Below are positions 35,507 to 44,977 of a stretch of DNA of 64,000 nucleotides, in pieces. The notes under the pieces are model-generated. The model was not told where the DNA came from. It was given only the letters and a program-made list of their open reading frames with translations, and ran no database searches. Numbering within the stretch: position 1 is the stretch's first letter; each line of letters opens with the position of its first letter. Made by a program: the position numbers and the translations under genes. Source of the stretch: Oscillospiraceae bacterium (GTDB taxonomy: Bacteria > Bacillota > Clostridia > Oscillospirales > Ruminococcaceae); the NCBI GenBank assembly GCA_017887325.1, contig JAGHIE010000001.1, positions 209,989 through 273,988 on the forward strand, given 5' to 3'.

Positions 35507-35540
35507 GTAGTTACATAGTAAATATGTAACTACATTTTTT
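35505..35540 (-). terminator. mfd terminator, also the element insertion site
   Basis: Perfect 10-bp stem with a 7-base loop and T-rich flanks in both directions (TTTTTTT on plus, TTTTTG on minus). Before integration it would have served both mfd and the convergent gene at 22774-23466. Confidence 0.75.
35507..35529 (+). repeat. Right 23-bp direct repeat (attachment core)
   Basis: Identical to 23472-23494. Here the repeat is part of a complete hairpin (GTAGTTACAT / ATGTAACTAC) that serves as the mfd terminator, so this end recreates the undisturbed host sequence. Confidence 0.85.
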
Positions 35541-38500
35541 TATTTTACTAAAGCATTTACAACTTCTTGTAATGTTTCGACAACATTGCTATTTTTATTA
35601 AATTTAACTGTAATATATGGTTTTGTAGAAGCATTAACTAAAACTCTACCTCTAATGTTAGTCATTAGTTTATTGCCTATTTCCATATTGAGTTTTTCTG
35701 GAATTAACATTATAGAGTTAGCTTTTTGACTAATTTCTTTAAATCCAAAATTAGCTAAAGTATTTCTCATTAATGAAATATCTAGAAGAGTTTGAACAGT
35801 CTTAGGAATATCACCAAATCTGTCAAACAACTCATCAAGTAATTCCATTTTGTCATTTTCAGTTTTAATAGAAGCAATTTTCTTGTAAACATCAAGTCTT
35901 TGAGATAAGTTTTCGATATATCTTTCAGGGATATGAGCATTAACTTGAATATCAATTAAGCACTCATAAGATTTTTGATCAGGCTCTTCACCTTTTTTCA
36001 TAGCAATAGCTTCGTTTAAAAGTCTGACATACATATCATAACCAACAGCTTCCATATGGCCATGTTGTTTACCACCCAATATACTTCCAGCACCTCTAAT
36101 TTCTAAATCTCGCAATGCAATTCTAAAACCAGAACCAAAGCTTGTAAATTCTCTTATAGCGTTTAATCGTTTTGTTGATATTTCAGTTAACGCTTTTCCT
36201 CTTTCAAATGTGAAATATGCAAATGCTCTACGATTAGAACGACCAACTCTACCTCTCAATTGATAAAGTTGTGATAAGCCCATATGGTCTGCATTTTCTA
36301 TTATAAGAGTATTACAGTTTTTTACATCAACTCCAGTTTCGATAAGAGTTGTACAAACTAAAATATCAATCTCATGGTCCATTAATTTTTTCCATACTTC
36401 TGAAAGTTCTTGTTCACTCATTTTACCATGTGCAATACCAACATTAGCTTCTGGGATTAATGTGTTTATCTTGGTAGCACAAAGGTCTATTGTTTCAACT
36501 CTGTTGTGTATGTAGTATACTTGACCATTTCTTCTAAGTTCTTTTTTCATAGCATCTACAAGAATTCCCATATCGTGTTCTAAAACATAAGTTTGAACAG
36601 GTTGTCTGTCTTGTGGTGCTTGTTCTATAGTGGACATATCTCTAATACCACTCATTGCCATATTTAAAGTTCTAGGAATAGGTGTAGCAGAAAGAGTAAG
36701 CATATCAACTGATGTGAAAAGTTCTTTAAAGCGTTCTTTATGAGCAACGCCAAATCGTTGTTCCTCGTCAATAATAGCAAGACCTAAATCAAAAAATTCA
36801 ACATCTTTTTGTATAATTCTGTGTGTACCAATAACAATATCAACTTCACCAGTTTTAAGTTTTTTTAGAGTTTCTTTTATTTGTTTTGGTGACCTAAATC
36901 TTGACATCAATTCAATTCTAATAGGATACCCTTCAAAGCGTTTAATAGCGTTTTGATAATGTTGCCAAGCTAATATTGTGGTAGGACAAAGTATAGCACA
37001 TTGTTTTGCGTCCATAACGCATTTAAAAGCAGCTCTTAAAGCGACTTCTGTTTTACCGAAACCAACATCACCACACAATAATCTATCCATAGGATTTGTC
37101 TTTTCCATATCAGTTTTAATTTCTTCAATACATCTTAATTGGTCTTCAGTTTCTGTATATGGAAATCTATCTTCAAATTCTTTTTGCCAAGGAGTATCTT
37201 CGCTAAAAGGATACCCTTTGATTTTCATTCGTTTAGCGTATAGAGCTATCAATTCATCTGCCATATCGGCACAAGCTTTTTTAACTCTAGTTTTTGTTTT
37301 TTGCCATTCACCAGAATTTAATTTATTAAGCTTCATTCTGCCGTCATCTTTAGGACCGATATATTTAGAAACTAAATCCATTTGTGTAACTGGAACATAT
37401 AAAGTATCAGCACCAGCATATTTTATTTTGATGTAGTCTTTTACAACACCATGTAAATCCATTTTATTTATACCATCAAAAATACCAATACCATGAGAAA
37501 TATGTACTACTAAATCACCTTTTACAAGGTCATCTAAACTTCTTATTTCTTTACCTTTTTTAAATCTGCTTTTTCTTTTTTTAAGCTGTTGGCTTCGATT
37601 AGTAGATATCAAAGAAAACTTGATATCAGGATATTCAAAACCAGATGATATATTACCGGCTAATACAAAAACTTTTTTAGGAACTAGAGTAGTTAAATCG
37701 CTAACATACTCGCTGTTAAATCCCATTTTTGCTAAATCATCAGCTAATGTCATACCTGCTTTTTCAGTCCCAGCTAAAACAGCAACAGTATAATCCATCT
37801 CTAAAAGACTATCTAAATCTTCTTTTAATATTTTGAGTTCACCACTAAAGTTTGATGTTTGAATAGGATTTAAAGATATAATATCTTTGTATTTTATATC
37901 ACTACTACCACGAGCAAAAGTATCTGTGTATACTTGAGCAAATTTAGATAACTTATGTTGTGCTTCACCAAACTCATCACAATAGTTATCAAGTCCTTTA
38001 CACAATTCACCGTCTTCGAAAAGAATTTTTAAATCTTCATTGTATTGCCATAAAAATGTTTTAGATTTTTCTTTTATAGATATGTATTCATTGACAAATA
38101 CTGTTGTATCTAAATCAAAATAGTCTAAAATAGTAGCACTTTGCTTATAAGCTAAAGGCAAGTATTTATCGATATTATGTAGTTCTAATTCGTTATTTAA
38201 TCTGTTAATATCGGCTTGTAATTTTTCTTTGGCAATTTCTATTTTTGTTTTTTCTTTTAAAGAAGAAATTTTTTCTTTTAGTTCTTCTGTTGAGTTAAAT
38301 AAACATTCTCTAGCAGGTATTATTGTAATTTCAGATAACATTTCGTCAAAAGAAGTGTCTATTCTTCTTTGAGTTTCAATATCAAACTCAACCATCATAT
38401 CTATTTCATCGTCCCAAAATTCAATTCTGACAGGATTTTTTCTGTTAGGAGGGAATATATCTAAAATACCACCTCTTAATGAAAATTGAGCAATACCATC

Positions 38501-39010
38501 TACTTGAGGGCGTCTTGTATAACCTGCTTTAATCAGTTTACTTACAAGGTCTTGAAGATTGTATGTTTTGTTTGTATTGATATTAAAAGTTCTATCTAAA
38601 AGTTCAGATTTAGGGATAGTGTGTTGTAATAATGCTTCTATACTACAAAAACAAACTTTACAAGATTTATCTATAATTCTTGATAATACACCGATTCTGA
38701 TTTCTTCATATTCTTTAGAAGCACTTTCAATCTGTCTAAATTCAAAATCTCTAACAGGATAAAGATAAGCAATATCATCTTCAGTAGAAGACATGATATT
38801 CAAGTCTTCACACATTTTGTGAGCAATACTTTCATCATCACAAATTACAAGAATAGGACAGTTAAGTTCCATTGCTGTTGAATAGATGAAATGTGTTTTA
38901 TGGATATCTGAAAGACCAACAACAAGAGTTGGAGTTTTATTAAGCTTAATGCTTTCAATCATTTGATTAAATTCTAGCAATTTGCTAGCAACACTACTAT
39001 ATAATTTCAT
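35540..39010 (-). CDS. mfd: Transcription-repair coupling factor
   Basis: A 1156-residue protein of normal length. It has the UvrB-homology module, the RNA-polymerase interaction domain (DLVVHISHGIGIFDGI, near 495), the SF2 translocase with GDVGFGKTEVALRAAF (Walker A), DEEQRFG (Walker B), SATPIPRTL, and the C-terminal TRCF domain. It removes stalled RNA polymerase at lesions and recruits UvrA. Downstream of pth on the same strand with 18 bases between, so co-transcribed. Confidence 0.97.
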   Translation of the reverse strand: MKLYSSVASKLLEFNQMIESIKLNKTPTLVVGLSDIHKTHFIYSTAMELNCPILVICDDESIAHKMCEDLNIMSSTEDDIAYLYPVRDFEFRQIESASKEYEEIRIGVLSRIIDKSCKVCFCSIEALLQHTIPKSELLDRTFNINTNKTYNLQDLVSKLIKAGYTRRPQVDGIAQFSLRGGILDIFPPNRKNPVRIEFWDDEIDMMVEFDIETQRRIDTSFDEMLSEITIIPARECLFNSTEELKEKISSLKEKTKIEIAKEKLQADINRLNNELELHNIDKYLPLAYKQSATILDYFDLDTTVFVNEYISIKEKSKTFLWQYNEDLKILFEDGELCKGLDNYCDEFGEAQHKLSKFAQVYTDTFARGSSDIKYKDIISLNPIQTSNFSGELKILKEDLDSLLEMDYTVAVLAGTEKAGMTLADDLAKMGFNSEYVSDLTTLVPKKVFVLAGNISSGFEYPDIKFSLISTNRSQQLKKRKSRFKKGKEIRSLDDLVKGDLVVHISHGIGIFDGINKMDLHGVVKDYIKIKYAGADTLYVPVTQMDLVSKYIGPKDDGRMKLNKLNSGEWQKTKTRVKKACADMADELIALYAKRMKIKGYPFSEDTPWQKEFEDRFPYTETEDQLRCIEEIKTDMEKTNPMDRLLCGDVGFGKTEVALRAAFKCVMDAKQCAILCPTTILAWQHYQNAIKRFEGYPIRIELMSRFRSPKQIKETLKKLKTGEVDIVIGTHRIIQKDVEFFDLGLAIIDEEQRFGVAHKERFKELFTSVDMLTLSATPIPRTLNMAMSGIRDMSTIEQAPQDRQPVQTYVLEHDMGILVDAMKKELRRNGQVYYIHNRVETIDLCATKINTLIPEANVGIAHGKMSEQELSEVWKKLMDHEIDILVCTTLIETGVDVKNCNTLIIENADHMGLSQLYQLRGRVGRSNRRAFAYFTFERGKALTEISTKRLNAIREFTSFGSGFRIALRDLEIRGAGSILGGKQHGHMEAVGYDMYVRLLNEAIAMKKGEEPDQKSYECLIDIQVNAHIPERYIENLSQRLDVYKKIASIKTENDKMELLDELFDRFGDIPKTVQTLLDISLMRNTLANFGFKEISQKANSIMLIPEKLNMEIGNKLMTNIRGRVLVNASTKPYITVKFNKNSNVVETLQEVVNALVK

Positions 39011-39028
39011 AAATCCTCCAAATAAATA

Positions 39029-39652
39029 TTAAGAGTTAAATTTATTCATCGCTTTGTCCATGTTGTTATTTACTAATAGAGTAGATATTTCTAAGCAATT
39101 ATCCAAAACTTTATTTAATTCTTTTTTATCGTTATCAGTAAATTTAGATAATACCCAGTCAGCTAAATCATAATCAGGGTGAGGTTTTTTGCCCACACCT
39201 ATTTTAACTCTAGGAAAATTATCTTTACCAGTTAATGCAATAATATTTTTTATTCCGTTATGTCCACCATGACTGCCTTTTCTTCTAAGTCTTACAAATC
39301 CAGGTTCTAATGAAATATCATCATAAAATACAATAACATTTTCAATAGGAACTTTGAAAAAATTCATAGCTTCAACAACAGACTCACCACTTAAATTCAT
39401 ATAAGTTGTAGGTTTCATCAAAAGACAGTCTTTTCCATCAATATTTACCTTTGCTGTCAATGCTTTAAATTTTACTCTGTCTACATTTACATTTAATTTA
39501 TTAGCAATATTATCTATAGCCATAAAACCAGCGTTATGTCTTGTATTTTCATATTTTTTATCTGGGTTACCAAGTCCAACTAATAAATAATCCATTTTAT
39601 AATCCTCCGTATTTTTCGATTTAAATTTATCTAATAATTTTAAAAGCCACAT
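39029..39652 (-). CDS. pth: Peptidyl-tRNA hydrolase
   Basis: The enzyme recycles peptidyl-tRNA. Signature YLLVGLGNPDKKYENTRHNA with the catalytic His, plus KPTTYMNLSGESV and GSHGGHNGIKNI. Two starts are plausible: ATG 39652 (207 aa, extension MWLLKLLDKFKSKN, AGGAGG upstream) and ATG 39595 (188 aa, family-like MDYLLVGLGNP, GGAGG upstream). Both have good ribosome-binding sites, so two forms or a coupled start are possible. Followed by mfd. Confidence 0.93.
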   Translation of the reverse strand: MWLLKLLDKFKSKNTEDYKMDYLLVGLGNPDKKYENTRHNAGFMAIDNIANKLNVNVDRVKFKALTAKVNIDGKDCLLMKPTTYMNLSGESVVEAMNFFKVPIENVIVFYDDISLEPGFVRLRRKGSHGGHNGIKNIIALTGKDNFPRVKIGVGKKPHPDYDLADWVLSKFTDNDKKELNKVLDNCLEISTLLVNNNMDKAMNKFNS

Positions 39653-39677
39653 AATATGACCTCCTTTTTTACAACAC

Positions 39678-39715
39678 AAAAAGCTCAAAGAAATCCACTA
39701 GGGCTCTCTTTGAGT
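39678..39715 (-). promoter_or_regulatory. Terminator-like hairpin in the pth leader
   Basis: Read on the minus strand, ACTCAAAGA / TCTTTGAGC with a 15-base loop is followed by TTTTT and lies between the promoter and the pth ribosome-binding site. No gene upstream on this strand needs a terminator, so it may be an attenuator. Confidence 0.45.
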
Positions 39716-39733
39716 TATCATTTATATACGAAT

Positions 39734-39762
39734 ATAGTATCACTTTTAAGTATTACTGTCAA
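39734..39762 (-). promoter_or_regulatory. Promoter of pth-mfd
   Basis: TTGACA (39762-39757), 17 bases, TACTAT (39739-39734) on the minus strand, with transcription starting just before the leader hairpin. Confidence 0.7.
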
Positions 39763-39892
39763 ACAAATCTTATAGATAAAAAAAAACAAAATAAATTATA
39801 AATCAACTATAAATAATTTTTATTTAGTTAATGACATTATATAATAAATATAGTAAAATAAATTTGAATTCAATTAAAGGAGATGTAATTTT

Positions 39893-40813
39893 ATGAATAA
39901 AATAAAATTAGGCAAAACAGATTTAGAAGTGTCACAAATAGCACTAGGATGTATGAGAATTACAGAGTTAGATAAAAATAAAGCACAAGAATTGATAAAA
40001 ACAGCAATGGATTTAGGGATAAATTTCTTTGACCATGCTGATATATATGCAGGTGGAAAATCAGAAAGCTTGTTTTCACAAGCAATTAATATGAATGATG
40101 ATATTAGAGAAAAAATGATTATTCAAAGCAAATGTGGTATTAGACCTGGTATTTGTTATGATTTTTCAAAAGAACATATATTAAATTCAGTAGATGGAAT
40201 TTTAAGCAGATTAAATACAGATTATTTAGATGTATTATTATTACATAGACCAGACGCTTTAATGGAACCAGAAGAAGTTGCAGAAGCTTTTGATATTTTA
40301 AAATCTAGTGGCAAAGTAAAACATTTTGGTGTGAGCAATCAAAATCCATATCAAATGGAATTATTAAAAAAATACTGTAATGTTGGAATAGAAGTAAATC
40401 AATTACAATTTAGCATTACAGAATGTGGAATGATTGATAGTGGTTTAAATGTAAATATGACTAATACATTAGGAATAAATAGAGATGGTGGAGTTTTAGA
40501 TTATTGTAGATTAAATGATATTACAATTCAACCATGGTCACCATTCCAATATGGATTTTTTGAAGGTGTTTTCTTAGGTTCTGATAAATATCCAGAATTA
40601 AATAAAAAAATAGATGAATTAGCTGAAAAATATAATGTTACAAACAGTGCTATTGCAATAGCGTGGATTTTAAGACACCCTGCAAAAATGCAACCTATTG
40701 TTGGTACTACAAATAAAGATAGATTAGCACAGATTGCAAAAGCAACAGAAGTAAAACTTACAAGAGAAGAATGGTATGAAGTATATACAGCAGTAGGTAA
40801 AGTATTACCATAA
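39893..40813 (+). CDS. Aldo/keto reductase
   Basis: A 306-residue NADPH-dependent TIM-barrel oxidoreductase. Catalytic tetrad visible: Asp and Tyr in FFDHADIYAGG, Lys in IIQSKCGI, His in LLLHRPDAL; C-terminal coenzyme-binding IVGTTNKDRL. The layout resembles YdhF-type enzymes. Substrate cannot be read from sequence. AAGGAGA upstream; 24 bases before the comM-like gene. Confidence 0.92.
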   Translation: MNKIKLGKTDLEVSQIALGCMRITELDKNKAQELIKTAMDLGINFFDHADIYAGGKSESLFSQAINMNDDIREKMIIQSKCGIRPGICYDFSKEHILNSVDGILSRLNTDYLDVLLLHRPDALMEPEEVAEAFDILKSSGKVKHFGVSNQNPYQMELLKKYCNVGIEVNQLQFSITECGMIDSGLNVNMTNTLGINRDGGVLDYCRLNDITIQPWSPFQYGFFEGVFLGSDKYPELNKKIDELAEKYNVTNSAIAIAWILRHPAKMQPIVGTTNKDRLAQIAKATEVKLTREEWYEVYTAVGKVLP

Positions 40814-40837
40814 TAGAAAAATAAGGGAGATAAAATA

Positions 40838-42364
40838 ATGGTATGTAAAATAAACAGTGTAGGTCTTATGGGAATGAATACCTATACTGTTGATGTTGAA
40901 GTTGACTTTTTGAAAGCATTGCCAGGATTTGATATTGTCGGACTTCCTGATACTGCAATAAAAGAAAGCAGAGATAGAGTAAGATATGCTATAAAAAATA
41001 GTGGATATAAATTTCCTGACGCAAGGATTACAGTAAATTTAGCACCGGCAGAGTTAAAGAAATCTGGTGCAATTTACGATGTTCCTATTTGTTTAGGAAT
41101 ATTATCTGTTAGTGGGCAAATAGATATTGATTTAAAAGATATTGTATTTTTAGGACAATTATCATTTAGTGGAGAAATAAAAGGGATAAACGGCGTGTTG
41201 CCAATGACAATACACGCAAAAGAAAATGGGTTTAAAAAGATATATGTTCCTATGGAAAATGTTAATGAAGCTAGTGTTGTTAGTGGAATAGATGTATATG
41301 GGGTTGAACATATAAATCAACTCATAAAAGCATTGAAAAAAGAAATAGAATTGCCTTTGATAACACCAAATAATGATGATGAGCAAGACGAAGAAGAAAT
41401 ATTAGATTTTAGTGATGTTAAAGGACAAATAATGGCAAAAAGAGCATTAGAGATTGCTGCAGCTGGGGGACATAATGCTTTAATGATAGGAGCTCCTGGT
41501 TCTGGTAAAAGTATGCTTGCAAAAAGATTGCCTTCTATATTGCCAGATATGACATTTGAAGAATCAATAGAAACAACAAAAATTTATTCAATAGCAGGTG
41601 CTTTAAAAAATAAAGATAGATTGATAAAGAAAAGACCATTTAGAGCACCTCATCATACAGTATCACCAGCGGGTTTAAGTGGTGGTGGAAGTATACCAAA
41701 ACCTGGAGAAATATCTTTAGCACATAATGGTGTACTATTTTTAGATGAGTTACCTGAGTTTTCAAGAGCATCTATGGAAATTTTAAGACAACCAATAGAG
41801 GATAATAAAGTGACTATTTCAAGGGTTAACGGAACACTTAGTTATCCTTGTTCAGTTATGTTAATAGCTGCTATGAATCCTTGTCCTTGTGGATATTTTG
41901 GACATCCAACTAAAGAATGTACCTGTACGCCAAATCAAGTTACACGATATTTGTCAAAAGTATCAGGTCCTTTGCTTGATAGAATTGATTTACATATAGA
42001 TGTTATGCCAGTAGAGTTTTCTGAAATATCTTCAACTAGAAAAGAAGAAAGTTCTGAAAATATACGAAAAAGAGTAAATAAAGCAAGAGATATACAGAAC
42101 AAAAGATTTAAAGGAACAAATATAACTTGTAATGCTAGAATAACATCTGCCAAACTAAATGAATTTTGTGTGATGACTGATGAAGCTAAGAATATGCTAA
42201 AACAAGCATTCGATAAATTAGGATTGTCTGCAAGAGCATATGATAGAATAATAAAAGTGGCTAGAACTATTGCAGATTTAGAAGAAAGTGAGCTTATAGA
42301 AAACTATCATATAGCTGAAGCAATACAATATAGAAGTTTAGATAGAAAGTATTGGTTGAGATAA
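40838..42364 (+). CDS. YifB/ComM-family Mg-chelatase-like ATPase
   Basis: A 508-residue protein: N-terminal LonC-like ChlI domain ([20 protein letters not shown]), central AAA+ module with Walker [20 protein letters not shown] (Walker B), a cysteine stretch [17 protein letters not shown], and a C-terminal Mg_chelatase_C domain. ComM promotes branch migration during transformation in other bacteria; whether this one does is unknown. Confidence 0.93.
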   Translation: MVCKINSVGLMGMNTYTVDVEVDFLKALPGFDIVGLPDTAIKESRDRVRYAIKNSGYKFPDARITVNLAPAELKKSGAIYDVPICLGILSVSGQIDIDLKDIVFLGQLSFSGEIKGINGVLPMTIHAKENGFKKIYVPMENVNEASVVSGIDVYGVEHINQLIKALKKEIELPLITPNNDDEQDEEEILDFSDVKGQIMAKRALEIAAAGGHNALMIGAPGSGKSMLAKRLPSILPDMTFEESIETTKIYSIAGALKNKDRLIKKRPFRAPHHTVSPAGLSGGGSIPKPGEISLAHNGVLFLDELPEFSRASMEILRQPIEDNKVTISRVNGTLSYPCSVMLIAAMNPCPCGYFGHPTKECTCTPNQVTRYLSKVSGPLLDRIDLHIDVMPVEFSEISSTRKEESSENIRKRVNKARDIQNKRFKGTNITCNARITSAKLNEFCVMTDEAKNMLKQAFDKLGLSARAYDRIIKVARTIADLEESELIENYHIAEAIQYRSLDRKYWLR

Positions 42365-42512
42365 GTTGAAAAGTTAAAAGTTAATTCAACTTTTAAACTT
42401 CTAGTATTTTAGGCAAATTATAGCAAAAATAAAAATATTTTGACATGGAAAAATAATTAATGTTGAAAACTATGTTGAAAATGTTGAAAACTTTTTTGAA
42501 AATATGTCATAA
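42365..42512. other. Spacer with three TGTTGAAAA repeats
   Basis: TGTTGAAAA(C) occurs at 42461, 42473 and 42482 between the convergent comM-like and sigK genes, the same word as in the rplQ spacer. No gene is seen. Confidence 0.4.
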
Positions 42513-42545
42513 AATAAAAGATAGCTAAACAGCTATCTTTTATTT
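42513..42545. terminator. Bidirectional terminator between comM-like gene and sigK
   Basis: AATAAAAGATAGCT / AGCTATCTTTTATT, a perfect 14-bp stem with AAAC loop and T-rich flanks in both directions. Confidence 0.85.
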
Positions 42546-43250
42546 TACTTTTTCAAATTCTATTTTTAATTTATCAAGTGCCTTTTTTTCAATTCTGCTT
42601 ACATATGACCTTGAAATATTAAGTTTTTTTGCAATTTCTCTTTGTGCAAGAGGTTTTTTTCCATATAGTCCATATCTAAGCTGAATGATAAGGTTTTCTC
42701 TTTCATCTAAATTATTTTCTATGAATTTATATAATTTTTCAATATTCATTTTTAAATCTAAATTGTCTATAATGGAGTCTTCATCAGAAACAGTATCCAT
42801 AATAGTTAAAGTATTTCCGTCTTTGTCAGAGTCTAAAGCTTCATTTATTGATATATCAGAAGCTGTTTTTTTAATATTCCTAAAATGCATTAAAATTTCA
42901 TTTTCAACACACTTAGCGCCATATGTGGAAAATTTTACTTTTTTATCAAAAGAAAAAGTATTTATAGCTTTTATTAATCCTATAGTACCTATTGAAATCA
43001 AGTCATCTTGGTCATTTGTAATAGAGTAATATTTTTTTACTATATGAGCTACTAAGCGTAAATTATGTTCAATAAGTTTTTCTTTAGCTTTAGTATCACC
43101 ATTAAACATTTTTTCAAAATATTCATGTTCTTGTTTACTAGAAAGAGGTTTTGGAAAAGCTGTATTATTTTCAACATGTAATGCAAAAAATAGCATTTTA
43201 GAAACAACAAAAGAGATTATTTGACTAAACATCTTAAAAACTCCAATCAT
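42540..43250 (-). CDS. sigK: RNA polymerase sigma-K-type sporulation factor
   Basis: A 236-residue sigma factor. A hydrophobic N-terminus (MFSQIISFVVSKMLFFALHV) resembles the pro-sequence of SigK, followed by FPKPLSSKQEHEYFEKM, region 2 (DLISIGTIGLIKAINTF, KFSTYGAKCVENEILM) and region 4 (LAQREIAKKLNISRSYVSRI). SigK drives late mother-cell genes during sporulation. The gene is uninterrupted, with no skin element. SigE-type factors are the main alternative. Confidence 0.82.
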   Translation of the reverse strand: MIGVFKMFSQIISFVVSKMLFFALHVENNTAFPKPLSSKQEHEYFEKMFNGDTKAKEKLIEHNLRLVAHIVKKYYSITNDQDDLISIGTIGLIKAINTFSFDKKVKFSTYGAKCVENEILMHFRNIKKTASDISINEALDSDKDGNTLTIMDTVSDEDSIIDNLDLKMNIEKLYKFIENNLDERENLIIQLRYGLYGKKPLAQREIAKKLNISRSYVSRIEKKALDKLKIEFEKVK

Positions 43251-43401
43251 AAAATAAATTTAATTAATTTATATGATATGATAGTATTTTTTTTGCTTGT
43301 ACATGTAAAAATAGTATATTAAATGCTAAATTTGACAAATATAAAATACAGATATATAATAATTAAGACAAATAAAGTATAATTAAGAAAAGAGCGAAAT
43401 T

Positions 43402-44313
43402 ATGGAAATAGATTTTACGAAAGTTACATTGTCGGACAAAGAAACTCTTCAAAAATACTATGAAGATGCTGAATATAAAAGTTGTGATAACTCATTTGCA
43501 AGTATCTTTTTATGGTCTATAGTAAATCCAGTAAAATATGCAATAATAGATAATATGTTAGTTTTTCTATATACTGGAGAAGATAAAATGTTTACGTTCC
43601 CAGTGGGGAAAGGGGATTTGAAACAAGTTATAGAAAAATTAATAGAATTTGCTAAACAAAATGGTTTTGAGTTTAAAATGTGGTTGAGTGAAGATATGGA
43701 AGATGATTTGCAAAAAGTTTTTCCTAATGAATTCGATATAGAATATAATAGAGATTTAGCAGATTATATTTATAACTCAGAATCTTTAAGTACATTGAGT
43801 GGAAAAAAATTGCACAGTAAAAGAAATCATATAAATAAATTTAATAATCTATATGATTGGCAATATGAAGAAATAGATGAAAATAACATTGATGAATGTG
43901 TTGCTTTACTCAAAAAATGGTGCAAAGAAAATAATTGTTTAGAAAATGCTGATATGTTTGAAGAAGCATGCGTAGCAAGAAAAGCACTTGCACACAAAGA
44001 TATTTTAGGTTTAGATGGTGGATTAATTAGAGTAAAGACAGAAGATAATGAAAAAGGACAAGTTGTTGCTTTTTCTTTGGGTGAACCAGTTAGCGATGAC
44101 ACATATGTAGTTCATTTTGAAAAAGCTGATAGCAATGTTGAAGGAGCATACACAGCAATAAATCAACAATTTGTAAAACATTTTGCTTTAGATTATGATT
44201 TTGTAAATAGAGAAGATGATGCAGGTTCTGAAGGATTAAGAAAAGCAAAGCTTTCATACAAACCTGTTATGATATTAGAAAAGGGAATAGCAAAATTAAA
44301 AGAGAAGGAATAG
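43402..44313 (+). CDS. DUF2156 family protein
   Basis: A 303-residue protein with two GNAT-like halves (SCDNSFASIFLWSIVNP near the start; KLHSKRNHINKF in the middle; DYDFVNREDDAGSEGLRKAK near the end). This is the DUF2156 (phosphatidylglycerol lysyltransferase C-terminal-like) family, probably an acyl- or aminoacyl-transferase of unknown substrate. Monocistronic, own terminator. Confidence 0.85.
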   Translation: MEIDFTKVTLSDKETLQKYYEDAEYKSCDNSFASIFLWSIVNPVKYAIIDNMLVFLYTGEDKMFTFPVGKGDLKQVIEKLIEFAKQNGFEFKMWLSEDMEDDLQKVFPNEFDIEYNRDLADYIYNSESLSTLSGKKLHSKRNHINKFNNLYDWQYEEIDENNIDECVALLKKWCKENNCLENADMFEEACVARKALAHKDILGLDGGLIRVKTEDNEKGQVVAFSLGEPVSDDTYVVHFEKADSNVEGAYTAINQQFVKHFALDYDFVNREDDAGSEGLRKAKLSYKPVMILEKGIAKLKEKE

Positions 44314-44333
44314 TTTAAACTATTCCTTCTCTT
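44301..44333. terminator. Bidirectional terminator
   Basis: AGAGAAGGAATAGTTT / AAACTATTCCTTCTCT, a perfect 16-bp inverted repeat between convergent genes, with T-rich sequence on both sides. Confidence 0.85.
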
Positions 44334-44509
44334 TATTTAAATTGATTTGAGATTTCATCATATTCATAGTTAATAGCTGATAATTTATCAATAATAGTTG
44401 ATTTATCAACATCTAAGTCTGCACATAAATTATCAAGAGAAGAATATTTATCTCTTAAATAAGTATTAACTACACTTAATAACATTACAGGATCATTTGG
44501 TAAACTCAT
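44333..44509 (-). CDS. DUF4250 small protein
   Basis: 58 residues from ATG 44509 (MSLPNDPVMLLSVVNTYLRD), picked because GGAGG lies 8 bases upstream. The pattern matches the DUF4250 family: a short helical protein of unknown function widespread in Clostridia. Confidence 0.8.
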   Translation of the reverse strand: MSLPNDPVMLLSVVNTYLRDKYSSLDNLCADLDVDKSTIIDKLSAINYEYDEISNQFK

Positions 44510-44575
44510 ATTGTAACCTCCATACAAGATATTACATATATTATACTACAAAATAAATAAAAATAAAATTAATAC

Positions 44576-44604
44576 TTGACAATTTTATTAAGTGTGCATA
44601 TAAT
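44576..44604 (+). promoter_or_regulatory. Promoter of the T-box transporter operon
   Basis: TTGACA, 17 bases, TATAAT: perfect sigma-A consensus, with the start near 44611. Confidence 0.85.
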
Positions 44605-44610
44605 TAGTTT

Positions 44611-44914
44611 AACACATTAAACCGTTGAGGTGGAGATAAAACCGTAAACGCACTTACAGAGAGTCGGGGTAAGCTGGAAGCCTGATAGAGAAGCGAGACG
44701 TGTAAATGGACCACTGAGGGCATAGTCAAAGAGAAAATAGTTTGTTTTCTTGAGTATTCTATGACGCATACGCCGGCGTTAAAGGGCGAGGAGTGTGTTG
44801 GCGCTCTGATAGAGTTGGGTGAAATATAAGTATTTATATATTTTGCCAAGCAAGGTGGTACCGCAGATGCAAAGCATTTGTCCTTGGAAAAGTCCAGGGA
44901 TGAATGCTTTTTTT
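44611..44914 (+). ncRNA. T-box riboswitch, probably tRNA-Trp responsive
   Basis: About 300 nt with the T-box sequence AAGGTGGTACCGC at 44852-44864 and a terminator hairpin (44871-44914, T7 tail). Stem I contains GTGTAAATGGACCACTGAGG, where TGG at 44707-44709 sits in the specifier position, i.e. a Trp codon. Uncharged tRNA-Trp binding the T-box would stabilise the antiterminator and switch on the downstream ABC transporter genes. The Trp reading fits the TrpXYZ-type transporter. Confidence 0.9.
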
Positions 44915-44977
44915 AATTATCTGAAAACCTTCTCTCTAAAAAGCCACAATAAAATTATTTTTAAAGGGGAAATTAGT

